A stretch of 60,272 nt of DNA from Clostridiales bacterium (GTDB lineage: Bacteria; Bacillota; Clostridia; Lachnospirales; Lachnospiraceae): the NCBI GenBank assembly GCA_018374355.1, contig JAHAFI010000019.1, positions 1 to 60,272 on the forward strand, in the 5' to 3' direction. Below the pieces are notes generated by a model. That model ran no database searches. It worked only from the letters and a program-made list of their open reading frames with translations, and was not told the origin of the DNA. This document shows positions 34,659 to 43,358 of the stretch, piece after piece (position 1 is the stretch's first letter; each line of letters starts with the position of its first letter). The translations under genes and the position numbers were made by a program.

Positions 34659-35483
34659 TTATATTTTTTCAGCCAGCTTCGATAAGGGTTCAAACCGATA
34701 TCCCATTTCCTCCCATTTAGTCAATAGTTCATCCAGAATCTGTGCGTTGGTGGAGGAGGTGCTGTGAAGAAGCACTACGGCGCCCGGATGAATCCTTTTT
34801 AAAAGCTTATCAAAGGCCTGCTCCTTCGACGGCTGCTGGTCTTCCAGCCAATCCACATAGGCCAGACTCCAGAAAAATGTTTTATATCCCATTTCACTGG
34901 CCATTTCCAGATTGGCGGTACTGTATTTTCCCTGAGGCGGACGATAAAAGGGAGCCATATCCTCTCCGGTAATCTCCTTATATAAAGCCTCCAGATCGCT
35001 CAATTCCTTCTGAAAAGCTTCTTTCGAAGATATCTTAGACATATCCGGGTGATGGTATGTATGGTTTCCCACCGTATGGCCTTCTGTTGCCATCCGCTTC
35101 ACCAGCTCCGGGCTGGTCTCCAGAAAATTTCCAACCACAAAAAAAGTGGCCAAAGCCTTGTGCTTTTTCAGAGCATCCAAAATCATGGGGGTATTTCCAT
35201 TTTCAAATCCGGCATCAAAGGTAAGGTAAATGACTTTTTCCTCTGTGGGTTCCATATAGGCCGCATGGTATTTTTTCAGCTCCTCTGAACTGACATTTCC
35301 CACGGGGGCTTCTCCTTCGGTGGGAAATCCCAGTCCCCAGTTTCCATCTGCCGGATTCACGGCTGTCGATGAGGAAGCCGAGAGACGATTGACCACATGA
35401 TGAATCCCGGCGCCCACTAAAAATGCGGCCACAAATACAGAAAGTACCGCGGCAATCTTTAAATCTGAGGTTTTAAGCTTCAT
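34659..35483 (-). CDS. Polysaccharide deacetylase, PdaA-like
   Basis: A 274-residue protein with an N-terminal membrane anchor (residues 9-28) and a CE4/NodB domain: LTFDAGFENGNT near 87, EGHTVGNHTYHHPDMS near 134-149 (metal-binding His pair), and FYRPPQGKYS near 180. This motif set matches PdaA, which deacetylates N-acetylmuramic acid on the way to muramic-delta-lactam in spore cortex. A housekeeping wall deacetylase is the alternative. It is transcribed towards the hairpin at 34580. Confidence 0.85.
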   Translation of the reverse strand: MKLKTSDLKIAAVLSVFVAAFLVGAGIHHVVNRLSASSSTAVNPADGNWGLGFPTEGEAPVGNVSSEELKKYHAAYMEPTEEKVIYLTFDAGFENGNTPMILDALKKHKALATFFVVGNFLETSPELVKRMATEGHTVGNHTYHHPDMSKISSKEAFQKELSDLEALYKEITGEDMAPFYRPPQGKYSTANLEMASEMGYKTFFWSLAYVDWLEDQQPSKEQAFDKLLKRIHPGAVVLLHSTSSTNAQILDELLTKWEEMGYRFEPLSKLAEKI

Positions 35484-35554
35484 AACATCATTTTCCTGAA
35501 TCTTCTTTAGTTATTTATATGTGGAGATTCTCAGGAAATGTTATGAAGATGGAG

Positions 35555-35583
35555 TTGTAATCTGTTTTGTCAAAAGGTATAAT
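35555..35583 (+). promoter_or_regulatory. Promoter of the cysK transcript
   Basis: TTGTAA (35555-35560) and a perfect TATAAT (35578-35583) are 17 bases apart. The predicted start, about 35590, coincides with the first base of repeat copy 2. Confidence 0.65.
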
Positions 35584-35589
35584 AAAACA

Positions 35590-35646
35590 TAATTGTTCAG
35601 AATGTCACTGTATTTGTGACTATGAAGGACAGGGTCCTGAATAGAC
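35590..35646 (+). repeat. Intergenic structured repeat, copy 2 (short form)
   Basis: TGTTCAG near 35594-35600 pairs with CTGAATA near 35637-35643. Inside are GTCAC/GTGAC and AGGAC/GTCCT arms, giving a three-way junction. It equals copy 1 without the two extra hairpins; the last 31 bases are identical in both. Confidence 0.75.
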
Positions 35647-35664
35647 AGTCAAAAACCCTGCTGT

Positions 35665-35794
35665 AAGCATATCCGCATGGCTCGTTGCCTGCGGGAATAA
35701 AACGGATATGAAAAGGTAACAAATAATCTGCAAATTACATATAAGATGATATCAGGGATTTCGGAAGCAGGAAGCGAAGAGAAATCCGGTATCT
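35665..35794 (+). promoter_or_regulatory. Structured leader of cysK
   Basis: CATATCCG (35668-35675) pairs with CGGATATG (35703-35710), while CCGCA (35673-35677) can pair instead with TGCGG (35690-35694). A second hairpin pairs GATATC and GGATTTC (35748-35762) with GAAATCC and GGTATC (35781-35793). No match to a T-box, SAM or other riboswitch that I can recognise. Together with the promoter and repeat copy 2 this accounts for the 342-base gap 35484-35825. Confidence 0.4.
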
Positions 35795-35825
35795 CAAAAT
35801 TTTAAGGAAAATTGGAGAAGGAATT

Positions 35826-36752
35826 ATGATTTATCAAAATGTATTGGACGCAATCGGACATACTCCGGTGATCCAGCTCAACCGTATGGCAGACCCCGAA
35901 GCTGCCCGTGTGCTGGTAAAATTTGAGGGACTGAATGTGGGCGGCTCCATAAAGACAAGAACTGCCTACAATATGATTTGCAAAGCGGAGGAGGAAGGGA
36001 TTTTAAAACCGGATTCCATTATCGTAGAACCCACCAGCGGCAATCAGGGAATCGGCCTTGCACTGGTAGGAGCCGTAAAGGGCTATGAGACCGTGATCAT
36101 TATGCCGGACTCGGTAAGCTGCGAGCGGAGATATCTGGTGGAGCATTACGGGGCAAAGGTGATTCTGGTTCATGACGGAGGAAATATCGGTGATTGTATC
36201 GAGGAATGCCTTCAGACTGCCAAACGGATGGCTGCAGAAAATCCCAGAGTCTTTGTTCCCCAGCAGTTTGAAAACCCTGCAAATCCCATGGTACACCGCC
36301 ATCACACAGGACTTGAGATTCTGGAACAGGTGGCAGGCCCCATCCACGGCTTCTGTTCGGGAATCGGCACAGGGGGAACGATCACCGGTATCGGCGAGAC
36401 CCTGAAAGCCGTCAACCCTGAGATGACTATCTGGGCTGTGGAACCGGAACATGCGGCGATTCTGGCAGGCGGAACCATCGGCACACATATCCAGATGGGA
36501 ATCGGTGACGGTGTGGTTCCTGAAGTTCTAAATCAAAATATTTATGATGAAATCTACATCGTCAGCGACGAAGAAGCCCTCCAGACCGCCAAAGATCTGG
36601 CAAGGCTTGAGGGACTGATGTGCGGTATCTCCAGCGGAACCAACGTGGCGGCCGCTTTAAAGCTTGCGAAAAAACTGGGGAAAGGAAAAACCGTGGTGAC
36701 GATCCTTCCCGATACGGCAGAGCGTTATTTTTCCACCCCTTTATTCCCGTAG
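35826..36752 (+). CDS. cysK: Cysteine synthase (O-acetylserine sulfhydrylase)
   Basis: A 308-residue PLP enzyme making cysteine from O-acetylserine and sulfide. The PLP lysine lies in GGSIKTRTAYNMI near residue 44, where most relatives have SVKDR, so Thr replaces Asp. The cofactor-phosphate loop is SGIGTGGTITGIG near 178, and the substrate loop TSGNQGIGLAL is near 69. The last residues keep LPDTAERYFST. AATTGGAGAAGG precedes the ATG. Confidence 0.92.
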   Translation: MIYQNVLDAIGHTPVIQLNRMADPEAARVLVKFEGLNVGGSIKTRTAYNMICKAEEEGILKPDSIIVEPTSGNQGIGLALVGAVKGYETVIIMPDSVSCERRYLVEHYGAKVILVHDGGNIGDCIEECLQTAKRMAAENPRVFVPQQFENPANPMVHRHHTGLEILEQVAGPIHGFCSGIGTGGTITGIGETLKAVNPEMTIWAVEPEHAAILAGGTIGTHIQMGIGDGVVPEVLNQNIYDEIYIVSDEEALQTAKDLARLEGLMCGISSGTNVAAALKLAKKLGKGKTVVTILPDTAERYFSTPLFP

Positions 36753-36758
36753 ACAACA

Positions 36759-36793
36759 AGCCAAGTGGATATGCCTGCATATCCATTTGACTT
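36759..36793 (+). terminator. Hairpin after cysK
   Basis: CAAGTGGATATGC (36762-36774) pairs with GCATATCCATTTG (36777-36789) with one G-U and a two-base gap. No T-run follows; it may still end or stabilise the cysK transcript. Confidence 0.55.
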
Positions 36794-36843
36794 ACTTAAC
36801 TGACAACTGAAGGACTGATAAAAGAAAAGAGGCTTGAATTACT

Positions 36844-37383
36844 ATGAATTTTAAACTGATCGAAGATTATATCACACAATTTCCCATTTACCAGTATGCA
36901 TTTCTCTCCGCAGATGAGATTGAATTTAACGACAAAGTCCGTACCATCTGTAAAAGAGAATGTCCCCGGTACGGCAAATCTTGGTCCTGTCCTCCGGCGG
37001 TAGGCTCTGTAGAAAAATGCCGTCAAAAATGCAGGGAATATTCCCACGCCCTCTTATTTTCTTCGGTAGCCGAGGTGCCGGATTACTCTGATTTTCATGC
37101 CCTTTTGGAAACCAAACGGGATCATGAGGAGATTACCGGACACATCGAGAACTACCTGAAAAAAGAGGCATGGAAGTGCTACACCCTCTCGACGGATTCC
37201 TGCTCCATCTGCGACAAATGCACCTATCCGAAAAAATCCTGCAATCATCCGGAGATCATGCATCCCTGCATCGAAAGTCACGGAATCCTGCTGACGAAAA
37301 CCATCGAAGAACATCAGATGGATTACTATCTGGGAGACCGGATGGTACTCTGGTTCTCCCTGATTTTTCTGAATGAGGCATAA
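36844..37383 (+). CDS. DUF2284 predicted metal-binding protein
   Basis: A 179-residue, cysteine-rich cytosolic protein. The cysteine groups are CKRECPRYGKSWSCPP near residues 38-53, CRQKC near 60 and DSCSICDKCTYPKKSCNHP near 119-137. The pattern suggests two iron-sulfur or zinc sites, and the family is often found in anaerobes. The function is unknown. No strong binding site is seen, but AAAGAGG precedes the ATG. Confidence 0.85.
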   Translation: MNFKLIEDYITQFPIYQYAFLSADEIEFNDKVRTICKRECPRYGKSWSCPPAVGSVEKCRQKCREYSHALLFSSVAEVPDYSDFHALLETKRDHEEITGHIENYLKKEAWKCYTLSTDSCSICDKCTYPKKSCNHPEIMHPCIESHGILLTKTIEEHQMDYYLGDRMVLWFSLIFLNEA

Positions 37384-37445
37384 AAAAGAATTTTTCACCA
37401 TAAATTGGATAATAAAACAACTGTATGATCAGCCGGGGGTGTCCT

Positions 37446-37727
37446 GTGAAAGAAAAAAAAACGGCACATTGGAAGGAACTTCTGGTGGAATCCCTGCAAA
37501 TCCCTAAGGATCTTGCCTTTCAGGAATCAGTCATTACCCTGACCGGGGAAAATGAAATCCTTTTGGAAAATTACCGGGGAATTCTGGAGTATACAGAAAC
37601 CCATCTTCTCATTCAGACCCGGCGCTGCCGAATACGGATTATGGGAAAACATCTGGAAGTCCTTTACTATACCAACGATGAGATGAAGGTAACCGGTCAG
37701 ATTACGGAAATCTTTTATGAGAAATAA
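37446..37727 (+). CDS. yqfC: Sporulation protein YqfC
   Basis: A 93-residue YabP/YqfC family protein with the motif TGENEILLENYRGILEYTE near residues 32-50 and IRIMGKHLEVLYY near 65. In B. subtilis yqfC and yqfD are transcribed in the mother cell under SigE. The GTG at 37446 follows GGGGGTG; an ATG at 37425 lies upstream of this site. Order yqfC-yqfD-phoH-ybeY is the conserved Firmicute order. Confidence 0.88.
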   Translation: MKEKKTAHWKELLVESLQIPKDLAFQESVITLTGENEILLENYRGILEYTETHLLIQTRRCRIRIMGKHLEVLYYTNDEMKVTGQITEIFYEK

Positions 37728-37748
37728 CTGGTAGGGGAGGGACGGCTC

Positions 37749-38981
37749 TTGATAGAGAAGTTTCCGCGCTTTTGGAAGGGATATGTAAAAATCCGGCTGG
37801 AAAGCCCGATGCCGGAACGTTTTTTAAGTCTTTGCGTACATAATCAGATTCCCGTATGGAATCTGAAAAATAAAAACCTTTACTATGAGATGGAGCTTTC
37901 CGTAAAAGATTTTTTCCGGCTGAAAACCTTTCGCCAAAAAACCGGTTCCCGGATCGTTCTGTTGGAGAAACATGGTATGCCTTTCTTCTTTCAGAGAAAT
38001 CAAAAGAGAAAGGCATTTTTTCTTGGCTCCGTTCTTTTTCTCCTTCTCTTGTACCTCTGCTCCCTGTTTATCTGGGATATCCGCATCGAGGGAAATCATT
38101 ACCATTCTAATGAAACGATACTGGAAACTCTTGAAACCTTTCAGGTCACAGACGGGATGCTGAAAAAGAATCTGGACTGCCAGCAGATTGCCGCCCGGAT
38201 TCGAAAAACTTTTCCCAATGTTGTCTGGGTGTCTGCCAAGATTGAAGGCACCTGCCTGATTCTGGAGCTTAAAGAAAATGAGGACTCCTTTGAGGAGGAA
38301 ACGGTCAAAGAGGAGAAAACAAAAAAGCAGCAGGACAGTTGGGATCTGGCGGCAAAAAAAGACGGGGTAATCGTCCGGATGGTAACCCGTTCCGGTATGC
38401 CGCTGGTACAGGAAGGGCAGTCCTGTAAGGCGGGAGATATCTTAGTCACGGGAAGGCTGGAAATCCTCAATAATGATGCCGCAGTGCAGCGATACGAATA
38501 CGTGAAAGCAGATGCGGATATTGATATTCAGACGGAATACGCCTATTACGATGAATTTTTATTGAAGCATTCGGTAAAAGAATACACGGGAGAAGAGAAA
38601 ACCTATCCCATGCTCCGTCTGTTTGGAAAGGAATTTTCCTTTGGGAAAAGAAAAACAAAATCTGCAGAGATTTACTGTACGGAAACTCCGGTTTATCTCA
38701 CCTCCAGTTTCTGTCTTCCCATTTCCTATGGAACCGTAAGAGTGGTTCCGTACCGGAAAAAGGACATCGTTTATCAGAAGGAGGAGGCCCTGTCTCTTGC
38801 GCAGGAGCATTTGCAGGTATTTATGGAGAATCTGGTAAAGGACGGAGCCCAAATCTGTGATAAAAATATCCGTGTGGAAATTACCGGAGAAAAATGTATC
38901 GCCAAAGGCTGCGTGTCCGTGATAGAACCGTGTTACCAGCAGGTTCCTGTGGCAAAAACCGAAGAAATCCCACCGGAATAA
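37749..38981 (+). CDS. yqfD: Sporulation protein YqfD
   Basis: A 410-residue protein with one membrane segment near residues 93-112 (FFLGSVLFLLLLYLCSLFIW). The N-terminus GYVKIRLESPMPERFLSLC is typical, as are the FPNVVWVSAKIEGTCLIL stretch near 160 and AKKDGVIVRMVTRSGMPLV near 200. It acts during spore formation in the mother cell; the exact role is unclear. The start is a TTG at 37749, about ten bases after GGGGAGGG. Confidence 0.9.
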   Translation: MIEKFPRFWKGYVKIRLESPMPERFLSLCVHNQIPVWNLKNKNLYYEMELSVKDFFRLKTFRQKTGSRIVLLEKHGMPFFFQRNQKRKAFFLGSVLFLLLLYLCSLFIWDIRIEGNHYHSNETILETLETFQVTDGMLKKNLDCQQIAARIRKTFPNVVWVSAKIEGTCLILELKENEDSFEEETVKEEKTKKQQDSWDLAAKKDGVIVRMVTRSGMPLVQEGQSCKAGDILVTGRLEILNNDAAVQRYEYVKADADIDIQTEYAYYDEFLLKHSVKEYTGEEKTYPMLRLFGKEFSFGKRKTKSAEIYCTETPVYLTSSFCLPISYGTVRVVPYRKKDIVYQKEEALSLAQEHLQVFMENLVKDGAQICDKNIRVEITGEKCIAKGCVSVIEPCYQQVPVAKTEEIPPE

Positions 38982-39005
38982 CCTTATCTTTCGGTTACTT
39001 TTTTA
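38979..39005 (+). terminator. Weak terminator after yqfD
   Basis: TAACC (38979-38983) pairs with GGTTA (38993-38997), followed by C and a T-run. The stem is short. Confidence 0.5.
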
Positions 39006-39044
39006 TAAATTTCACATAAAAGGGGTTTATTTATGGAAAAAAAA

Positions 39045-39053
39045 TGTTACAAT
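39045..39053 (+). promoter_or_regulatory. Extended -10 promoter of phoH-ybeY
   Basis: TGTTACAAT shows TG, one base and TACAAT (39048-39053). A weak TTTATT lies 16 bases upstream. It would separate phoH-ybeY expression from the sporulation genes. Confidence 0.5.
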
Positions 39054-39090
39054 AAGGGATAGTGCAACAGGAAGAAAGGATAGAATATTC

Positions 39091-40113
39091 ATGACAAACA
39101 GTATTATCGAACAGCAGATTACCATTCCGGCAGAACATGAACGTAATATTTTCGGGCAGTTTGATGAACACATAAAGAAAATCGAGCGTACCCTGCGGGT
39201 AACGTTGATTTCCAGAGACGGCATTTTGAAAATTGTCGGCCCGGAGCCAAATGTTAAAAAAGCTTCCGGGATTTTTAAGGAACTGGTTGGTCTTTCCATG
39301 AGAGGAAATACCATTCAGAGCCAGAACATAGACTATTCACTGGCCATGACACTGGAAGAAAAAGAGGCGCCTCTGATTGAGATGGATAAAGACTGTATCT
39401 GTCACACCATCAACGGGCGTCCGGTAAAACCAAAGACTCTGGGACAGAAGCAGTATGTAGACCAGATCCGCAAGGAAATGATTGTTTTCGGAGTTGGCCC
39501 GGCCGGTACCGGAAAAACTTATCTTGCCATGGCTATGGCTATCACCGCTTTCAGGAATGATGAAGTGGGAAGGATCATCCTTACCCGCCCTGCCATCGAA
39601 GCGGGAGAGAAGCTGGGATTCCTTCCGGGAGATCTGCAGAGTAAGGTTGATCCTTATCTCAGACCTCTCTACGATGCTCTTTATCAGATCATGGGACCGG
39701 AAAGCTTCGCCAAAAACATGGAAAAAGGACTGATCGAGGTAGCTCCTCTGGCATATATGAGAGGGCGGACGCTGGACAATGCCTTCATCATTCTGGATGA
39801 AGCCCAGAACACCACCCCGGCACAGATGAAAATGTTCCTGACACGTATCGGCTTTGGCTCAAAAGTCATTGTAACCGGGGACTCTTCCCAGAAAGACCTG
39901 CCTTCCGGGCAGAAGTCAGGACTGGAAGTAGCTTTGCAGGTACTGAAAAAAGTGGAGGGAATTGCTGTATGTGAGCTGACCAGCAAGGACGTTGTCCGTC
40001 ATCCGCTGGTACAGAAAATTGTACAGGCCTATGAGACCTATGAAAAGAAGCATCCGGAAACCCCGGCTTCACCCAAAACCCCCAGAAGGAGAGGAAACGG
40101 ACATGACCATTGA
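39091..40113 (+). CDS. phoH: PhoH-like ATPase (YbeZ type)
   Basis: A 340-residue protein. An N-terminal KH-like RNA-binding region (residues 20-110) precedes the ATPase, with Walker A GVGPAGTGKTYLA near 131-143 and Walker B AFIILDEAQNTTP near 231-243. YbeZ is the partner of the ribosome-maturation RNase YbeY, and the two genes overlap by 11 bases here. ATP hydrolysis probably drives RNA handling during rRNA maturation. Confidence 0.92.
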   Translation: MTNSIIEQQITIPAEHERNIFGQFDEHIKKIERTLRVTLISRDGILKIVGPEPNVKKASGIFKELVGLSMRGNTIQSQNIDYSLAMTLEEKEAPLIEMDKDCICHTINGRPVKPKTLGQKQYVDQIRKEMIVFGVGPAGTGKTYLAMAMAITAFRNDEVGRIILTRPAIEAGEKLGFLPGDLQSKVDPYLRPLYDALYQIMGPESFAKNMEKGLIEVAPLAYMRGRTLDNAFIILDEAQNTTPAQMKMFLTRIGFGSKVIVTGDSSQKDLPSGQKSGLEVALQVLKKVEGIAVCELTSKDVVRHPLVQKIVQAYETYEKKHPETPASPKTPRRRGNGHDH

Positions 40114-40600
40114 TTTTGAAAATGCGCAGCCACAGGTGTTTGAGTTTGATTTTCAGGAAGTGGCCGAACAGGTAATCACTGCCGTTTTGGATCAGGAAGG
40201 CTGCCCCTATGAAGCGGAAATCAGCCTTGTGCTCACCGATGACGAGGAAATCCACCGAACCAACCTTGAGTTTCGCGAGATTGACCGTCCCACCGATGTT
40301 CTTTCCTTCCCCATGGTGGATTTTCCTGCTCCGGCAGACTATTCCATTCTGGAAACGGACGACAGCTATTTTCACCCGGAAACGGGGGAACTGATGCTGG
40401 GTGATATTATGATTTCCATTCCCCGGGCTGTGGAACAGGCATCTTCCTACGGACACAGCATCAAAAGGGAGTATGCATTTTTAATTGCTCACAGCGTGCT
40501 GCATTTGCTGGGCTATGACCACATGGAAGACTGTGAGAGAGTGGTTATGGAAGAGAAACAGGAACAGGCATTGCAGCAGTTACATATCAAAAGAAATTAA
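40103..40600 (+). CDS. ybeY: Endoribonuclease YbeY
   Basis: A 165-residue zinc-dependent RNase with the signature HSVLHLLGYDHMEDCE near residues 131-146 (H-X3-H-X5-H) and RPTDVLSFPM near 66-75. It matures 16S rRNA 3' ends and takes part in ribosome quality control. The ATG at 40103 is chosen because GGAGAGGAAA lies before it, inside the phoH 3' end; an ATG at 39992 would add 37 residues copied from the phoH reading region. Confidence 0.93.
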   Translation: MTIDFENAQPQVFEFDFQEVAEQVITAVLDQEGCPYEAEISLVLTDDEEIHRTNLEFREIDRPTDVLSFPMVDFPAPADYSILETDDSYFHPETGELMLGDIMISIPRAVEQASSYGHSIKREYAFLIAHSVLHLLGYDHMEDCERVVMEEKQEQALQQLHIKRN

Positions 40601-40612
40601 AGGAGAACCACA

Positions 40613-41776
40613 ATGAAAAAGTACGCAAAGCTTATTTTGATGCTTGGTCTGGCAGGTATGATGCTGGCAGGCTGTAAAAAAGAAGAAGCGGAAGTTAAAA
40701 ATACTCCCACTCCCACACCGACTGAGGCGCCAACAGAGGAACCCACTCCGGAAGCCGAGCTTCTGACACCGGAAGAACCTGTTCCCACCCAGACCGGAGT
40801 TCCGGAAGGCCATGTGGTAAGCTATCTGACCGGAGAGTACGTCCCGGAAGCAATTGGAAGAAGACGTCCGGTGGCAGTCATGCTGAATAACCTGAGACCG
40901 GCATGTCCTCAGGCTGGAATCGCTAATGCCGGCGTGGTATACGAGGCTCCGGTAGAGGGCGGCATCACCCGTCTGATGGGTATTTTTGAGGACTACGACA
41001 ATCTGGAAAAGATTGGTTCTGTTCGAAGCTGCCGCGATTACTTTATTTTCTATGCATCCGGCTTCAATGCGATCTATACCCATTACGGACAGGCCGTTTA
41101 TGCAGAACCTTATCTGGAAATGGAACAGGTGAATAACCTCAGCGGCCTTGCCGGATACGGCGGTCAGGTATTTTACCGTACCACAGACAGAAAAGCTCCT
41201 CACAATGCCTACACCAGCTTCGCCGGAATTCAGAAGGGTATTGAGATCAACGGCTACAGTCAGGAATACGCTGCAGATGCGGAACACAGCTACACCTTCT
41301 GCGGAGTGGAGGATGAAGTAGACCTTGCGGAAGGCACTGAGGCTTCCATCATAAAACCGGGATATTTTGTAAATCAACCTTGGTTTGAGTACAATCCTGA
41401 GGATAAATTATATTACCGCTATCAGTACGGTGACAAGCAGATCGATGAACTGACCGGAGAACAGATTGCCTACAAAAATATCATTCTTCAGTATTCCAGT
41501 TGGAAAAATTATGATGAAAACGGATATCTGAACATCCATGTGGATGCGCCGAACGTAGGAAAATATATTGTAAACGGAAAAGCCATCGACATTAGGTGGG
41601 AGAAGCATACTCCTTGGGGCGCTACCTACTATTACGATATGAACGGAAATCCCATCACCATGGACACCGGAAAGACATGGGTCTGCATTATTCAGGATAC
41701 CTACGCTGACCGCGTTTCTATTCAGGGAGCAGGCGGAGAGACCGGGGAAGCTGCTGCGGAGGAAACCGCCGAATAA
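40613..41776 (+). CDS. DUF3048 lipoprotein (YerB-like)
   Basis: A 387-residue lipoprotein. The signal peptide ends at LAGC (lipid cysteine at residue 21), and a Pro/Thr/Glu linker spans 30-60. The DUF3048 domain begins with RPVAVMLNNLRPACPQAGI near 85 and contains GSVRSCRDYFI near 137. YerB of B. subtilis is related; a cell-surface role is likely but unproven. AAGGAGAA precedes the ATG, 12 bases after ybeY. Confidence 0.88.
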   Translation: MKKYAKLILMLGLAGMMLAGCKKEEAEVKNTPTPTPTEAPTEEPTPEAELLTPEEPVPTQTGVPEGHVVSYLTGEYVPEAIGRRRPVAVMLNNLRPACPQAGIANAGVVYEAPVEGGITRLMGIFEDYDNLEKIGSVRSCRDYFIFYASGFNAIYTHYGQAVYAEPYLEMEQVNNLSGLAGYGGQVFYRTTDRKAPHNAYTSFAGIQKGIEINGYSQEYAADAEHSYTFCGVEDEVDLAEGTEASIIKPGYFVNQPWFEYNPEDKLYYRYQYGDKQIDELTGEQIAYKNIILQYSSWKNYDENGYLNIHVDAPNVGKYIVNGKAIDIRWEKHTPWGATYYYDMNGNPITMDTGKTWVCIIQDTYADRVSIQGAGGETGEAAAEETAE

Positions 41777-41818
41777 AACCTGTATTTTCAGCTTTTTGAC
41801 GAATATTTGGTAAAAAAT

Positions 41819-41880
41819 GGCCGATACTATAAGGAAAAAAGGAGAATGTCCTATGCGAAAATTTTCTTATGGTATCGGCC
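41819..41880 (+). promoter_or_regulatory. Long stem holding ribosome binding site and start codon in its loop
   Basis: A 15-base arm at 41819-41833 (GGCCGATACTATAAG) pairs with 41866-41880 (CTTATGGTATCGGCC) with a single G-U. The 32-base loop carries AAAAAAGGAG and the ATG at 41853; the right arm is codons 5-9 of the gene. A translation-control or mRNA-stability element is a reasonable guess. Confidence 0.7.
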
Positions 41881-42179
41881 TGTTTTGTACTGTATTTCTG
41901 CTTGTATTCGGGTTTTATATGAGCTACCGTTACTCTTTTCTGCGCAATGATCAGAAAAAACCGGAAACCATGGAGGCTGAAAATCCCCTGCAAAGCAGCT
42001 ATCACATCGGAATTGAGGACGGAAAAGTCATCGTCCGTCTGGAAGATGGAAGTGTCTATGAGACCACGGATATTTCCCGGGAAATGCTGCCGCTCTCCGT
42101 ACAGTCCCGGATCGAGGAAGGGTATATTCTGGAATCTAAGCAGGAATTATACAGCTTTCTGGAGAATTTCTCCAGCTAG
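41853..42179 (+). CDS. BofC C-terminal-domain-like membrane protein
   Basis: A 108-residue protein with an N-terminal membrane segment or signal anchor (YGIGLFCTVFLLVFGFYMSY). The remaining part resembles the C-terminal domain of BofC: GIEDGKVIVRLEDGSVYETT, MLPLSVQSRIEEGYILESKQ, and a final ELYSFLENFSS. In B. subtilis, BofC is a forespore-secreted inhibitor in the SigK checkpoint. Here only the C-terminal domain is present, so the role may be wider. AAAGGAG precedes the ATG at 41853; an earlier ATG at 41817 lies before this site. Confidence 0.65.
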   Translation: MRKFSYGIGLFCTVFLLVFGFYMSYRYSFLRNDQKKPETMEAENPLQSSYHIGIEDGKVIVRLEDGSVYETTDISREMLPLSVQSRIEEGYILESKQELYSFLENFSS

Positions 42180-42270
42180 ATTGACAAAATCTTTCTTCAT
42201 GGAGTACAATGACTTCTGAACAGCTTTACGTACTTGTATTGAAAACTAAGTATCAGGAGACACAAAAGAA

Positions 42271-43122
42271 ATGAACACATCTGTAAGAGAAAAATTAAAA
42301 GATAAGCAGCGTATCGTGATTAAGATCGGTTCTTCTTCCCTGACACATCCGGAGACCGGATATCTGGATCTCATCAAGCTGGAGATTCTGGTGCGAGAGA
42401 TCAGCGATCTTCATAATCAGGGCAAGCAGGTTATTTTAGTATCTTCCGGCGCAATCATGGTGGGAAGCAAAACCATGGGATTTGACCGAAAGCCCACAAA
42501 AGTTTCGGAAAAGCAGGCCTGCGCGGCAATCGGACAGGCAAAGCTTATGATGATCTACCAGAAATTATTTGCCGAATACAATCAGGTAGCCAGTCAGATT
42601 CTTATGACAAAGCATACCATGCTCAACGATCTGAATCGCAGCAACGCAAAAAATACCTTCGAGGAACTGCTTAGGATGGGGGCAATCCCCATTGTAAACG
42701 AAAATGATACGATTTCCACCTACGAAATCGAATTTGGTGACAACGACACCCTTTCCGCTGTGGTGGCGGCTCTGGTAAATGCGGATCTTCTGATCCTGCT
42801 TTCCGACATTGACGGTCTGTTTACCGACGACCCCCATCAAAATCCCAATGCCCGGTTTATCGATGTGGTGGAAACGCTGGATGAAAATCTGCGTTCCATG
42901 GGTAAGGGGTCTACAGGAAGCAATGTGGGAACCGGTGGAATGGCAACCAAACTTACCGCAGCAGAAATCGCGGGCATGGCCGGTGCAGACATGGTAATCG
43001 CCAATGGAAAAGATTTCCATGTCATACATAAGATCATGCAGGGCAGAAATCACGGAACCCTGTTTCTGGCGAACCCCCGGGAAGATTTCTATCTGCTGGA
43101 TTATCTTGATAAACGCATATAA
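42271..43122 (+). CDS. proB: Glutamate 5-kinase
   Basis: A 283-residue amino acid kinase, the first enzyme of proline synthesis. Key stretches are VIKIGSSSLTHPETG near residues 11-25, VSSGAIMVGSK near 54, NENDTISTYEIEFGDNDTLS near 140-159, and GTGGMATKLTAAEIA near 220. The C-terminal PUA domain of E. coli ProB is absent, as in many Firmicutes. It opens the operon proB-DUF896-cycloligase-proA. AGGAGA lies about ten bases before the ATG. Confidence 0.95.
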   Translation: MNTSVREKLKDKQRIVIKIGSSSLTHPETGYLDLIKLEILVREISDLHNQGKQVILVSSGAIMVGSKTMGFDRKPTKVSEKQACAAIGQAKLMMIYQKLFAEYNQVASQILMTKHTMLNDLNRSNAKNTFEELLRMGAIPIVNENDTISTYEIEFGDNDTLSAVVAALVNADLLILLSDIDGLFTDDPHQNPNARFIDVVETLDENLRSMGKGSTGSNVGTGGMATKLTAAEIAGMAGADMVIANGKDFHVIHKIMQGRNHGTLFLANPREDFYLLDYLDKRI

Positions 43123-43136
43123 AGGAGAATGGACCA

Positions 43137-43358
43137 ATGGATCAAAAAGGAATTGACCGTATCAACGAACTGGCAAGAAAGTCCAAAGCTGAAGGACTTA
43201 CTGCTGCCGAAAAAGAAGAACAGGCAAAACTGCGGAGGGAATTTATTGCAAGCATCCGCATGAACCTCCGTTCCCAGCTTGACAACATTGATATCCAAGA
43301 ACAGGATGGAACCATCACAAATCTGGGTGAAAAATATGGAAACAAAACAACTCATTAG
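43137..43358 (+). CDS. DUF896 family protein (YnzC-like)
   Basis: A 73-residue protein with the family's helical hairpin: INELARKSKAEGLTAAEKEE near residues 8-27 and LRREFIASIRMNLRSQLDNI near 32-51. B. subtilis YnzC of this family is cytosolic with an unclear role. Its 3' end overlaps the next gene by 23 bases. AAAGGAG precedes the ATG. Confidence 0.9.
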   Translation: MDQKGIDRINELARKSKAEGLTAAEKEEQAKLRREFIASIRMNLRSQLDNIDIQEQDGTITNLGEKYGNKTTH

